Shown piece by piece: positions 56,199 through 64,000 of a DNA stretch of 64,000 nucleotides. The DNA is from Rhodospirillales bacterium (GTDB lineage Bacteria; Pseudomonadota; Alphaproteobacteria; Rhodospirillales; UBA2165), in contig JAJDXO010000039.1 in assembly GCA_022823235.1 (NCBI GenBank), forward strand, positions 56,944-120,943, read 5' to 3'. Position numbers and translations under genes: made by a program. The notes under the pieces are model-generated. The model was given only the letters and a program-made list of their open reading frames with translations. It ran no database searches and was not told where the DNA came from. How positions within the stretch are numbered: the first letter of the stretch is position 1; each line of letters opens with the position of its first letter.

Positions 56199-57527
56199 AT
56201 GGGGCAGCCTGAAGGTTCGAGATTGGCCGATTATGGCCGTTCGGCGGCGGCGTCGATGCGCCGGGTCTTCCCTCGGCGTGAAATCATGCTCCGCACCGAC
56301 GCCCGCGTCCGGTTCTTCCGTATTTCAAGCGGTTTCCAGTTGAGCGCCGCTGCGGCGCTGGCCGTCTTCGGCGGCTGGGCCGCCTTCGCCTCGGTGAGCT
56401 ACGTCTTCCACGACGACGTCATTGCCGCCAAGAACAATGAAATCCTCAATGTCCGGCTGTCCTACCGCAGCCTCCTGAACGAGGTTTCCGGCTATCAAAA
56501 CAAGGTCTCGGCCCTGACTCGCGAGCTCGACAAAAACCACGGTCAGATGCTGAATCTGGTGGAGACCAACGAGACCCTTCAGAAAAACCTGAAATCGGCG
56601 GAGACCAGGCGCGAAGACCGGGAAAGCAAACACCGGCAGGTGGTCGCCATGCGCGAAGCCCTCAAGTCGCGGCTGGATGAAATCGAGCGGGAGATGCGCT
56701 CGCTCAACACCCACAACTTCCAACTCATGGGCAATTTGAATGTCGTCGCCACGGACCTGGAGCAGGCGATCAGCGACCGTGACGAAGCCCAGGCTGAGGG
56801 CAAACGGCTGCAAGGTATTGTCGACGACCTCGAGGGCAAGCTCGCCGACCTCCATGAATCCGAAAAGGATATCGTCGCCCGCCTGACCAAGACCACGGCC
56901 GAGAACATCGAGAGTATCGAGAACGTTCTGGCGCGCACCGGCCTCAATGTCGAGAAACTCCTGGCCCGCGCCGACATCGAGGAGCAGAAAGGGCAGGGCG
57001 GCCCGGTCATCCCGGCCACACCGGACAACGAACCGGCACTGCGCCTCAAAGCCGACCTGGAGACCCTGGATTCGAAACTCGCCCGCTGGGATGACCTGCA
57101 GGAATTGATGTACCAGCTGCCGCTGCAGCCGCCCCTCGACTTCTATTCGGTCTCCAGCCACTACGGAAAACGCCGCGACCCCATCAACCGCCGCTGGGCC
57201 ATGCATTACGGTACCGACATGACCAGCCGTCGCAGGGCGCCGATCTACGCCACCGCGGCCGGGACCGTGAAATTTGCCGCATACAAGGGCCGTTATGGCC
57301 GTTTGGTGGTTATCGACCACGGGCAGGGCCTCGAGACCCGGTATGGCCATCTCCACAAGATTCTTGTGAAAAAAGGACAAAAGGTGGAGTATCGCCACAA
57401 GATCGGGCTTCTGGGAAATACGGGCCGCAGCACCGGGCCCCACCTGCACTACGAACTTCATGTGAACGGCAGGCCCCGGAATCCGTGGAAATTTATCAAG
57501 GCTGGCAGATATGTTCTCCAAAGGTAA
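56199..57527 (+). CDS. M23-family (LytM-type) peptidoglycan endopeptidase with coiled coil
   Basis: A membrane-anchored cell-wall hydrolase or hydrolase regulator of 442 residues. An N-terminal cytosolic part is followed by a membrane helix (about residues 47-68), a long coiled coil (about 80-250), then an M23 domain (about 320-430). Zinc-site motifs are HYGTDM and HLHYELH, with GRYGRLVVIDHGQGLETRYG between them, so the active site looks intact. The ribosome site is GAGGGGG. The bactofilin gene begins inside its last codons. Paired M23-bactofilin genes are linked to cell-shape control in other bacteria. Confidence 0.88.
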   Translation: MGQPEGSRLADYGRSAAASMRRVFPRREIMLRTDARVRFFRISSGFQLSAAAALAVFGGWAAFASVSYVFHDDVIAAKNNEILNVRLSYRSLLNEVSGYQNKVSALTRELDKNHGQMLNLVETNETLQKNLKSAETRREDRESKHRQVVAMREALKSRLDEIEREMRSLNTHNFQLMGNLNVVATDLEQAISDRDEAQAEGKRLQGIVDDLEGKLADLHESEKDIVARLTKTTAENIESIENVLARTGLNVEKLLARADIEEQKGQGGPVIPATPDNEPALRLKADLETLDSKLARWDDLQELMYQLPLQPPLDFYSVSSHYGKRRDPINRRWAMHYGTDMTSRRRAPIYATAAGTVKFAAYKGRYGRLVVIDHGQGLETRYGHLHKILVKKGQKVEYRHKIGLLGNTGRSTGPHLHYELHVNGRPRNPWKFIKAGRYVLQR

Positions 57528-57990
57528 CCGGGACGAAGGACTCCGAAAGGCGCCCGTGCCCAAGACATCCGCGCCGCCGTCCATTCTCTCGGCCGACCTC
57601 AAGGTCGCAGGCGACCTCGTCTGTTCCGGCGAGGTCCAGGTCGACGGTATCGTGGAAGGCGATATCCGAACCGATGTGCTGGTGGTCGGCGAGACCGCCC
57701 AGGTCAACGGCAAGATCGTCGCCGCCACCTGCCGGGTCCATGGCCGGGTGACCGGTCAAATCCACGCCCGGACGGTGTCGCTCGCCAAGACGGCCCATGT
57801 GCTCGGCGATATCCTGCATGAGAGCCTGGCGATCGAGCAGGGGGCTTACCTCGAAGCCCACTGCCGCCGCATCGAGGCCGGGACCGCCGGCAAAAAGGAC
57901 GCCGACGGCGGGATCGATATCCTCAAGGGCAAGGCAACGGCCGAGGCGGCGCCGCAGCGCCGGGAACCCGCCGGAGCCGCCGCCGAATAA
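57511..57990 (+). CDS. Bactofilin
   Basis: A polymer-forming cytoskeletal protein of 159 residues. The central DUF583 domain (about 24-125) is a run of short beta-helix repeats such as GDLVCSGEVQVDGIVEGDIR and VLVVGETAQVNGKIVAA. Both tails are short and likely disordered, with an Ala/Pro/Glu-rich C-terminus. Its start overlaps the M23 peptidase gene by 17 bases, so the two are made together and probably work together at the membrane. Confidence 0.9.
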   Translation: MFSKGNRDEGLRKAPVPKTSAPPSILSADLKVAGDLVCSGEVQVDGIVEGDIRTDVLVVGETAQVNGKIVAATCRVHGRVTGQIHARTVSLAKTAHVLGDILHESLAIEQGAYLEAHCRRIEAGTAGKKDADGGIDILKGKATAEAAPQRREPAGAAAE

Positions 57991-57991
57991 C

Positions 57992-58981
57992 TCAGTCCAG
58001 CAGCTGTTTGAACAGCCCGGGGTCCACGTTGCCGCCGGAGCCCACAAGCACGGCGGTGCGGCCGTCGAGCTTTTCCTTGCCGGACAGCAGAACGGCCAGC
58101 GCCGTGGCCCCGCTCGGCTCAAGGACGATCTTGAGTTCGTAGAACGCCGCGGCAACCGCCGCGCCGGCCTCGGCATCGCTGACGCTGTAGCCGGGGCCCA
58201 GACGGTTCCTGTTGACCTCGAAGGTGAGGGCGCCCGGGATTTCCAGCAGCAGCGCATCGCAGATCGAAGGGCCGGGGGGTGCTATCTCTACCCGCTCGCC
58301 CGCCGCCAGGGACAGGGCGGTGTCGTCATATCCGTCCGGCTCCACCGAGTGGACCGCGAGGTTGGGATAGGGCTCCTCGAGCGCCAGCGCGCAGCCGCCG
58401 ACCAGGCCGCCCCCGCTGGTCGGCACGATCATCAGATCGGGCTCGATGCCGAGCGCGGCCATCTGATCCGCAACCTCCAGGCCGACGGTTCCCTGGCCCG
58501 CCATGATCCAAGGATGATCGAAAGGCGGGACGAGGGCGCCGCCGGTCTCCTCGACGATGGCCCGCGCCACCTGCACCCGGTTGCCGTCCGAACGCTCATA
58601 GAGCACGACCTCGGCGCCATCGGATTTGGTGTTGGCGATCTTGATCCCGGGCGCGTTCGACGGCATGACGATGGTAGCCGGGATTCCCAGCAACCGCGCC
58701 GCCCGGGCCACGCCCTGGGCGTGATTGCCAGAGGAATAGGCGACCACGCCCTGGGTTTTTTCGTCGTCCTCCAGCCGGGAAAGAAAATTGTAGGCCCCGC
58801 GAAATTTGAACGAGCCGGTCCGCTGCAGGCACTCGGCCTTGAGCAGGACCCTGCCGTCAAGCCGATCGTTGAGACGGTCGGATTCCAGCAGCGGGGTGCG
58901 CACCGCCACCCCGTCCAGGCGGCCGGCCGCGGCCAGAATGTCGGCTCGCGTCGGGGCGGTGAAGGGCGGTGCGGGTATCAA
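57992..58981 (-). CDS. PLP-dependent threonine/serine dehydratase
   Basis: Deaminates threonine or serine, or racemises serine; family members overlap. The PLP lysine is in RTGSFKFRGAYN near residue 58, SSGNHAQGVA near 84-93 binds substrate, and the glycine-rich phosphate loop is PTSGGGLVGG near 188. Length is 329 residues without a C-terminal ACT regulatory domain, as in catabolic or biosynthetic short forms. It converges on the bactofilin gene with a 1-base gap and is 9 bases downstream of the transglycosylase gene. Confidence 0.88.
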   Translation of the reverse strand: MIPAPPFTAPTRADILAAAGRLDGVAVRTPLLESDRLNDRLDGRVLLKAECLQRTGSFKFRGAYNFLSRLEDDEKTQGVVAYSSGNHAQGVARAARLLGIPATIVMPSNAPGIKIANTKSDGAEVVLYERSDGNRVQVARAIVEETGGALVPPFDHPWIMAGQGTVGLEVADQMAALGIEPDLMIVPTSGGGLVGGCALALEEPYPNLAVHSVEPDGYDDTALSLAAGERVEIAPPGPSICDALLLEIPGALTFEVNRNRLGPGYSVSDAEAGAAVAAAFYELKIVLEPSGATALAVLLSGKEKLDGRTAVLVGSGGNVDPGLFKQLLD

Positions 58982-58990
58982 GGAACAGGC

Positions 58991-60955
58991 TCAGCGACGG
59001 AGGTCGTCTTCGGGATTGAACGCCAATTCCTCGTCCGCGAGACGGGCCCGGTAAACGTGGAGGTTTTCCATCACCCGCTGGACGTAATTGCGGGTCTCGC
59101 CGATGGGGATCATCTCCACCCAGTCGATGGGATCGACCGCGGGGTCGCCGGGATCGCCGTTCTCGCGGATCCACCGCTGGACGCGGCGGGGCCCGGCGTT
59201 GTAGGCCGCCAGGGCCAGGATATAGGAACCGTCGAACGTCGCGATCATATCGGCGAGGTATTTCTGGCCGATATTCAGATTGTAGCCGATGTCGCGGGTC
59301 AGTTTGCCCGGCCTGTAAGGCACCGCCATCTGCCGCGCCACGCGCTTCGCCGTCGCCGGCATGAGCTGCATCAGACCGCGCGCCCCGGCGCGGCTGACAG
59401 CCTCGTGGTTGAACGCGCTTTCCTGACGGATCAGAGCGTGCACCAGCGGATCTTCCAGGCCCGGGCGCAATTGCGCATCCAGTCGCGGGAACCCGGCGCC
59501 GCCGAGGTTGACGCCTTCGCGGATGGCCTTTTTGGCCGCCAGCACCGCCAAGTCGCGGCGGCCGCGATCCCGTGCCAGCGCCGCCACCTGCGCCCGCCAG
59601 CCGGGCGTCTGGCCGAGCTCGTTCAGTCTGCGGATGAACGGATCGATCTCACCCGGCAAGCCGGCTTGGGTGAGCCGGTGCACGGCGACGACCAGTTCGT
59701 GATCCAGGAACCCGCCATTCTCGACCACGTCCCGGTGGGGCTCCGGCGGCATGCGCAGATTGCCGTCGCCATAGTGGCGGGCGGCGGCAAGCTGGCCGTA
59801 ATAGGTCATCGGATATTCGGCCGCCGTCCGGAACCAGAAACCGGCCCGCCTGGCGTCACCGAGTTCCTCGGCGGCGCGGCCCGCCCAATAGGCTCCGCGG
59901 GCCCGGCTGATGGCGTAGTTGGCTTCACGATGGACGGCGGCGAAGTGTTCGAGCGCCGCGTCATGATCGCCCAGGAAGCGCGTGGCGATCCATCCCGCCA
60001 GCCATTCGCCCTCGATGAATCCCGCGCCCGATGTCATCGAGTGGCTGCGCGCCATGCCGTAGGCCTCGGAGATGTGGCCGGACCTGAGGGCCCGGCGGGC
60101 GAGGATGGATTTTTCCCGCCACCACATGTCGGGGCGGATCAAATCGTCCGGCGGATCGGCGAGCAGGGCGCGGGCATCCAGATCGCGCCCCTTGCGGCGG
60201 CGCCAGCGAAGACGTTCGTAAACCAGGCCCGGGTGCCGCCGCAGTTCCGCCGGCACCCGGCGGATCGCGCCGTCCACGCCGCCCTGCATGCGGCGAAGCG
60301 CCAAACGGGCCTCGGCAAGCGCCCGGTAATCCTTGTGAATCCGCCGGTACATGCGGCGGGTCGGGTAGTAGCGGCCGGCCCAAAGCAGGCGATCCAGGCG
60401 CTCCAAATGATCCTCGCGGGTCAGATAACGCCGGAACGCCCGGTAGAACCCGCGTTCCTGCCGCGCGCCGAAATTGCCCTTGATCCAGGTTTCCCGGATA
60501 ACCCGCCTCGCCTTGCCGGTCTGTTCCCGGCGCAACAGCGCGGCGGCGAGCCGGGTGCCGCCATCGGAGGTAATCGGCCGGTGATCCGAGAACCAGGCAA
60601 TCACCACGTCGTCGGGCGTGGCGGCGGTCATGGCTTCCTCCGCCCGGCGGCGCAGGATACGGGGCCGCGGCCAATCGGGATTGGCCTCGATGAAGGCGGC
60701 GATCTCGCCGAATTCGGCGCCGGAACCGGCGGCCGCGTAATACCGCCAACGAAATATCTTGGCGAGCAGCGGGTCCGAGACGCCCGCGGCGGCCCTTTTC
60801 GCCTCGGTCCACCTGTTCCGCTCGGCGAGCTTGAACGCCTCTTTCGCCGCTTTGATTTCCTGGCGGGTCGGTTCATCGGCGCAAGCGCCGCCATGAAGCA
60901 GCGCGCCCGCGAGAACCGCGACACCGAAAGCCAGCCTCCTCAAGGGGGTCCCCAT
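58991..60955 (-). CDS. slt: Slt70-like soluble lytic transglycosylase
   Basis: Periplasmic enzyme that cleaves peptidoglycan between MurNAc and GlcNAc with 1,6-anhydro ring formation. A signal peptide of about 26 residues ends at GGACADE. A long alpha-helical superhelix (to about residue 450) precedes the lysozyme-like SLT domain. The catalytic Glu is in IRQESAFNHEAVSRAGARG, then LMQLMPATAKRVA and the AYNAGPRRVQRWI loop. Length is 654 residues. The start MGTPLRRLAFG gives a proper signal peptide; a longer start does not. It is divergent from dapA. Confidence 0.9.
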   Translation of the reverse strand: MGTPLRRLAFGVAVLAGALLHGGACADEPTRQEIKAAKEAFKLAERNRWTEAKRAAAGVSDPLLAKIFRWRYYAAAGSGAEFGEIAAFIEANPDWPRPRILRRRAEEAMTAATPDDVVIAWFSDHRPITSDGGTRLAAALLRREQTGKARRVIRETWIKGNFGARQERGFYRAFRRYLTREDHLERLDRLLWAGRYYPTRRMYRRIHKDYRALAEARLALRRMQGGVDGAIRRVPAELRRHPGLVYERLRWRRRKGRDLDARALLADPPDDLIRPDMWWREKSILARRALRSGHISEAYGMARSHSMTSGAGFIEGEWLAGWIATRFLGDHDAALEHFAAVHREANYAISRARGAYWAGRAAEELGDARRAGFWFRTAAEYPMTYYGQLAAARHYGDGNLRMPPEPHRDVVENGGFLDHELVVAVHRLTQAGLPGEIDPFIRRLNELGQTPGWRAQVAALARDRGRRDLAVLAAKKAIREGVNLGGAGFPRLDAQLRPGLEDPLVHALIRQESAFNHEAVSRAGARGLMQLMPATAKRVARQMAVPYRPGKLTRDIGYNLNIGQKYLADMIATFDGSYILALAAYNAGPRRVQRWIRENGDPGDPAVDPIDWVEMIPIGETRNYVQRVMENLHVYRARLADEELAFNPEDDLRR

Positions 60956-61125
60956 ATTTGCCCAAGGTCGGGTCGATTCTATGGGCGCCGCCCCGGCCGG
61001 GCAAGCGATCCATCCCATCGAACCGGAATTGCCGCATCCCGGGCGCCGTGCCCCGACGGCCGCGCTTGCTTGCTCCGTCGACCGGCCGGGAGTATGTTCC
61101 GCCTGAAATCCTTAGGGAGAGCAAG

Positions 61126-62001
61126 ATGTTCGAGGGCTCAATCACGGCGCTGATCACGCCGTTCAAGGACGGTTCGGTGGACGAGGAGTCGTTCCGCAAA
61201 ATCGTCAATTGGCAGATCGAGGAAGGGACCGAGGCCCTGGTACCCTGCGGCACCACGGGCGAATCGCCGACCCTCAGCCATGAAGAACACCGCCGGGTGG
61301 TGGAAATCTGCATCGAGGAGACGGCGGGCCGGGTTCCGGTGATCGCCGGAACGGGCTCCAATTCCACCGCCGAATGCATCGAGTTAACGCAGCATGCCAA
61401 GGACGCCGGCGCCGACGCGGCGCTGATCGTCACGCCCTATTACAACAAGCCGACCCAGGCCGGGCTTCACGCCCATTACAAGGCGGTGAACGACGCGGTG
61501 GATATTCCGATCATCATCTACAACATTCCGCCCCGCAGCGTCATCGACATGACCGTCGAGACCATGGCCGAGTTGGCCAGGCTGCCCAATATCCGCGGCG
61601 TCAAGGACGCGACCAGCGACCTGAATCGGCCGATCCTGACGGCGCTGGCCGCCGGACCCGATTTTATCCAGCTGTCCGGCGAGGACGGGACCGCGGTGCC
61701 GTTTCTGGCCGCCGGCGGCCAGGGGTGCATCTCCGTCACCGCCAATGTCGCGCCGCGCCAGTGCTATGAAATGCAGCGCGCGTGGCGGGACGGCGACATC
61801 ACCAAGACCCTGGCGCTGCAATCCCGGCTGATGCCGGTCCACTCGGCGCTGTTCTGTGAATCGAGCCCGGGGCCGGTGAAGTATGCCGCCGAACTGCTGG
61901 GCCTCTGCGGCCGCGAGACCCGCCAGCCGCTGACCGAGATCGCCGACAGCAGCAAGGAAGCGGTCTCCGGCGCGCTCCGCAGCGCGGGCCTGCTGAATTG
62001 A
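61126..62001 (+). CDS. dapA: 4-hydroxy-tetrahydrodipicolinate synthase
   Basis: Condenses pyruvate and aspartate semialdehyde in lysine and diaminopimelate synthesis. A 291-residue TIM barrel: LVPCGTTGESPTLSHEEH near residue 40, VIAGTGSNSTAE, VTPYYNKPTQAGLHAHY with the catalytic Tyr near 133, IIYNIPPRS, and the Schiff-base Lys in IRGVKDATSD near 161. Ribosome site TAGGGAGAG. It is divergent from slt across 170 bases, and both genes serve peptidoglycan turnover. Confidence 0.95.
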   Translation: MFEGSITALITPFKDGSVDEESFRKIVNWQIEEGTEALVPCGTTGESPTLSHEEHRRVVEICIEETAGRVPVIAGTGSNSTAECIELTQHAKDAGADAALIVTPYYNKPTQAGLHAHYKAVNDAVDIPIIIYNIPPRSVIDMTVETMAELARLPNIRGVKDATSDLNRPILTALAAGPDFIQLSGEDGTAVPFLAAGGQGCISVTANVAPRQCYEMQRAWRDGDITKTLALQSRLMPVHSALFCESSPGPVKYAAELLGLCGRETRQPLTEIADSSKEAVSGALRSAGLLN

Positions 62002-62065
62002 GCGCCGCGCAACGGCGCTGAACCGGGTGCCCGGGCGATCGGGGACCTTGCGAGCCCCGTGAACC

Positions 62066-62560
62066 ATGGCCAGGAAACCCAAAGACACCGGAAATATCGC
62101 TGCCCGCAATCGCAAGGCGCGGCACGAATATTTCATCGAGGAGACCCTGGAGGCGGGAATCCAGCTGGTCGGCAGTGAGGTAAAGTCGCTGCGCGAGGGC
62201 CGCGCCAGCATCGAGGAAAGCTATGCCGCCGACGACGGCGGCGAGCTCTATCTGGTCAACGCGCATATTTCGGAATACCCCGCCGCGGCCACGCCCCATG
62301 AGGTCCGCCGCCCTCGTAAGCTATTGGTGCATAAGAAGGAGTTGCGCCGGCTGACGGGTGCGGTGAGCCGCGAGGGCATGACCCTGGTGCCGCTCCTGAT
62401 CTACTTCAACCGCCGCGGCATCGCCAAGGTCGAGCTCGGCCTCGCCAAGGGCAAGCGGAAGTTCGAGAAGCGGGCGTCGATCAAGGAACGGGAATGGAAG
62501 CGGGATCAGGCCCGGCTGATGCGGGGGCGGGGCCAGGGAAGAGGGGGCTACGATGAGTGA
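62066..62560 (+). CDS. smpB: SsrA-binding protein SmpB
   Basis: Binds tmRNA and carries it to stalled ribosomes for trans-translation. The 164-residue protein has [54 protein letters not shown] and the Lys/Arg-rich C-terminal tail that senses the empty mRNA channel. The dapA-smpB order is common in alphaproteobacteria. Its last 8 bases overlap the thioesterase gene. No tmRNA gene was found in the window. Confidence 0.95.
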   Translation: MARKPKDTGNIAARNRKARHEYFIEETLEAGIQLVGSEVKSLREGRASIEESYAADDGGELYLVNAHISEYPAAATPHEVRRPRKLLVHKKELRRLTGAVSREGMTLVPLLIYFNRRGIAKVELGLAKGKRKFEKRASIKEREWKRDQARLMRGRGQGRGGYDE

Positions 62561-63020
62561 CCGGAAGTCCACCGGCCATTGGGAAAAATTGGGGGTCGAC
62601 CCCCGGACCTTCACCACGCCCGAGCAGTTCAACGAATTCGGCAGGAACCATCTGCCGGAAACCGCGGGCGTAGAGATTACGCGGGTGGATACGGATCGCT
62701 TCGAGGGGCGGATGCCGGTCCATCACGGATTGCTGGCGCCGAACGGCTTTCTCCATGCGGCCAGCGTGGTGGCGCTCGCCGACACGCTGACCGGCTACGC
62801 GACCATCGTCAGCCTGCCCGACGGGGCGGCGAGTTTCACCACCGTCGAACTCAAGTCCAATCACACGGGCACCGTGACCGAAGGCGTGGTCGCCGGCGTC
62901 GCGACACCGGTGCACCGGGGCCGCACCACACAGGTTTGGGACTGCGTGGTGACGCCCGAAGGCAGCGAGAAACCGATCGCTCATTTCCGCTGCACCCAGG
63001 CGATCTTGTGGCCGCGGTGA
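62553..63020 (+). CDS. PaaI-family hot-dog thioesterase
   Basis: 155 residues. [20 protein letters not shown] near residue 50-70 and the [19 protein letters not shown] and [10 protein letters not shown] segments match the PaaI/YbgC-like hot-dog fold that hydrolyses acyl-CoA thioesters. The natural acyl group is unknown. Its ATG is inside the end of smpB. Confidence 0.85.
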   Translation: MSDRKSTGHWEKLGVDPRTFTTPEQFNEFGRNHLPETAGVEITRVDTDRFEGRMPVHHGLLAPNGFLHAASVVALADTLTGYATIVSLPDGAASFTTVELKSNHTGTVTEGVVAGVATPVHRGRTTQVWDCVVTPEGSEKPIAHFRCTQAILWPR

Positions 63021-63132
63021 CGGTTAATTCCGCCGCGGATGCGGCCTTGGCCCGGCGACGGATTCGCCGTTAGACTGCGTTTGACGACCTGAGCCCGCTA
63101 TTTCGCGAGCCGGTCCCGCCAAGGAATTTCAG

Positions 63133-64000
63133 ATGCCCAATTCATTGAAATTATTTGCTTTGTTTTCGGCAGCCGCATCCTCGATGCTGCTCCTCGGGCT
63201 GTCCGACCCGGCCCGGGCGCAAACCGGCATCAAGCTGATGAGCGCCGTCGACGGCTGCAAGGAGCGGCGCCACTTCGTCGATGTTTCCACCTTCAGCCAC
63301 GAGGGCCGCTACGAAAACCCGAGGCTCGACGTGACGTGCGACGATGATTTCATCACCGTCCGCACCAACTCGATCATCAACTATGAATATGTGCAGATCA
63401 CGCCCACGGATTTGGCGGTGCGCAACAAAACCTACCGCATTCCCCGCAAGCCGCGGCTTGCCGCCGGCGAGCGCCAGCGGGTGCCGCTGCTGGGCCCGAT
63501 CGGGGTGGCGGTCAACGGCATCCCCATCTTCTCGGCCAACGAGTCGCCCAGGCACGGATGGGGCGATCCCATGCCCCGCGGCATTCTCGATTTTTGCAAC
63601 GGCCACACGGCGCGCGGTTTCTATCACTATCATGCCCGGCCGAACTGCCTTGTGGTGGACAAGAACGGTTCCGTCGGCCAGGTCCTGGGCTACGCCTTCG
63701 ACGGCTATCCCATCGTCAGCCCGTTCATCTGCATGGCCCGCAACTGCAAGGCCAAGATCAAGCTGCGCTCCAGCTATCGCCTGATCGACGGGTCGCCCGA
63801 CGCCAACGCCTGGCAGGCGAATCGCTATGAGCCCGGCTACGGCGATCTCGACGAATGCAACGGCAGGAAGCTGCCGGGCGGGGGCTACGCCTATTTCTTC
63901 ACCGAGAGGTTTCCCTATTCGCTGGCCTGCTACGCCGGTGAGCCGCAGCTGGAAGGCAATGCCAATACCCGCGCGCCCAGGGACACGAGTGCCCGCGCCA
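63133..64000 (+). CDS. YHYH-domain secreted protein (3' end beyond window)
   Basis: Open from an ATG to the window edge, 289 codons seen. A signal peptide ends at DPARAQT (about residue 34). The body has GVAVNGIPIFSANE, RGILDFCNGHTARGF, then the motif YHYHARPNC near residue 173 and GYAFDGYPI, the signature of the YHYH family (predicted extracellular metal-binding proteins, function not established). Several Cys residues suggest disulphides. The C-terminus is missing because the window ends. Confidence 0.82.
   Translation, partial: MPNSLKLFALFSAAASSMLLLGLSDPARAQTGIKLMSAVDGCKERRHFVDVSTFSHEGRYENPRLDVTCDDDFITVRTNSIINYEYVQITPTDLAVRNKTYRIPRKPRLAAGERQRVPLLGPIGVAVNGIPIFSANESPRHGWGDPMPRGILDFCNGHTARGFYHYHARPNCLVVDKNGSVGQVLGYAFDGYPIVSPFICMARNCKAKIKLRSSYRLIDGSPDANAWQANRYEPGYGDLDECNGRKLPGGGYAYFFTERFPYSLACYAGEPQLEGNANTRAPRDTSARA

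Noticed and set aside
57797..61153. 1118-codon open frame on the plus strand
   Set aside because: It lies antisense to threonine dehydratase and the lytic transglycosylase, both with clear motifs. Its composition (Arg/Gly/Ala/Pro-rich, no domain) is what GC-rich antisense frames give.

Overview
The window is a gene-dense, GC-rich stretch of an alphaproteobacterial chromosome, most like Rhodospirillales or a close relative. Support for this: the order frr-uppS-cdsA-dxr-rseP-bamA-skp-lpxD-fabZ-lpxA-lpxI-lpxB; LpxI in place of LpxH; a pyruvate dehydrogenase E1-beta with its own lipoyl domain; a ComEC without the C-terminal metallo-beta-lactamase domain; trpGDC-moaC-moeA-lexA in a row; and a GTTC-N7-GTTC LexA box upstream of lexA. 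No rRNA, tRNA, CRISPR array, integrase or transposase gene was found.

Layout. 1-11.1 kb (+): end of frr, then isoprenoid, phospholipid, outer-membrane assembly and lipid A genes, nearly all touching or overlapping. 11.1-13.9 kb (-): gltA and gltX. 13.9-16.1 kb (+): comEC. 16.1-21.1 kb (-): lexA, moeA, moaC, trpC, trpD, trpG. 21.1-25.7 kb: a cassette (copA-cueR with a MerR-type promoter, and two overlapping lipoprotein genes) that separates trpG from trpE. 25.8-29.2 kb (-): trpE and ppiD. 29.4-30.4 kb (+): a secreted metallophosphoesterase. 30.4-34.9 kb: the accessory region described below. 34.9-41.1 kb: tpiA, secG, pyrG, a mini-ORF, kdsA, an FkbM methyltransferase (-) and eno. 41.1-45.6 kb: a luciferase-like oxidoreductase, ftsB, adenine deaminase, a Rieske oxygenase and a small secreted protein. 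45.8-53.4 kb: the pyruvate dehydrogenase operon pdhA-pdhB-pdhC-lpd, lipA and ratA, with two GNAT genes between. 53.4-64 kb: VOC protein, MetE-like protein, cinA, pgpA, an M23 peptidase/bactofilin pair, threonine dehydratase, a lytic transglycosylase, dapA, smpB, a thioesterase and a truncated YHYH protein.

The most interesting part is 30.4-34.98 kb. A roughly 3.8-kb insert lies between two imperfect direct repeats of 113 and 112 bases. Each repeat carries the start region and first 74 coding bases of tpiA. The left copy is a dead tpiA fragment whose 25-codon reading frame ends in a TGA overlapping the ATG of a large MmeI-like (type IIL) restriction-modification gene. The right copy is the intact tpiA. 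Behind the restriction gene sit a low-GC DUF6338-type membrane protein and an overlapping 61-residue proline-rich protein. Just upstream is a 461-bp non-coding element bounded by 32/31-base inverted repeats. It contains a plausible promoter, two hairpins and a strong intrinsic terminator, so it looks like a MITE-like element carrying a small RNA. Together this suggests a compact defence island at the 5' end of tpiA that may use the tpiA start region for its expression; that last point is inference.
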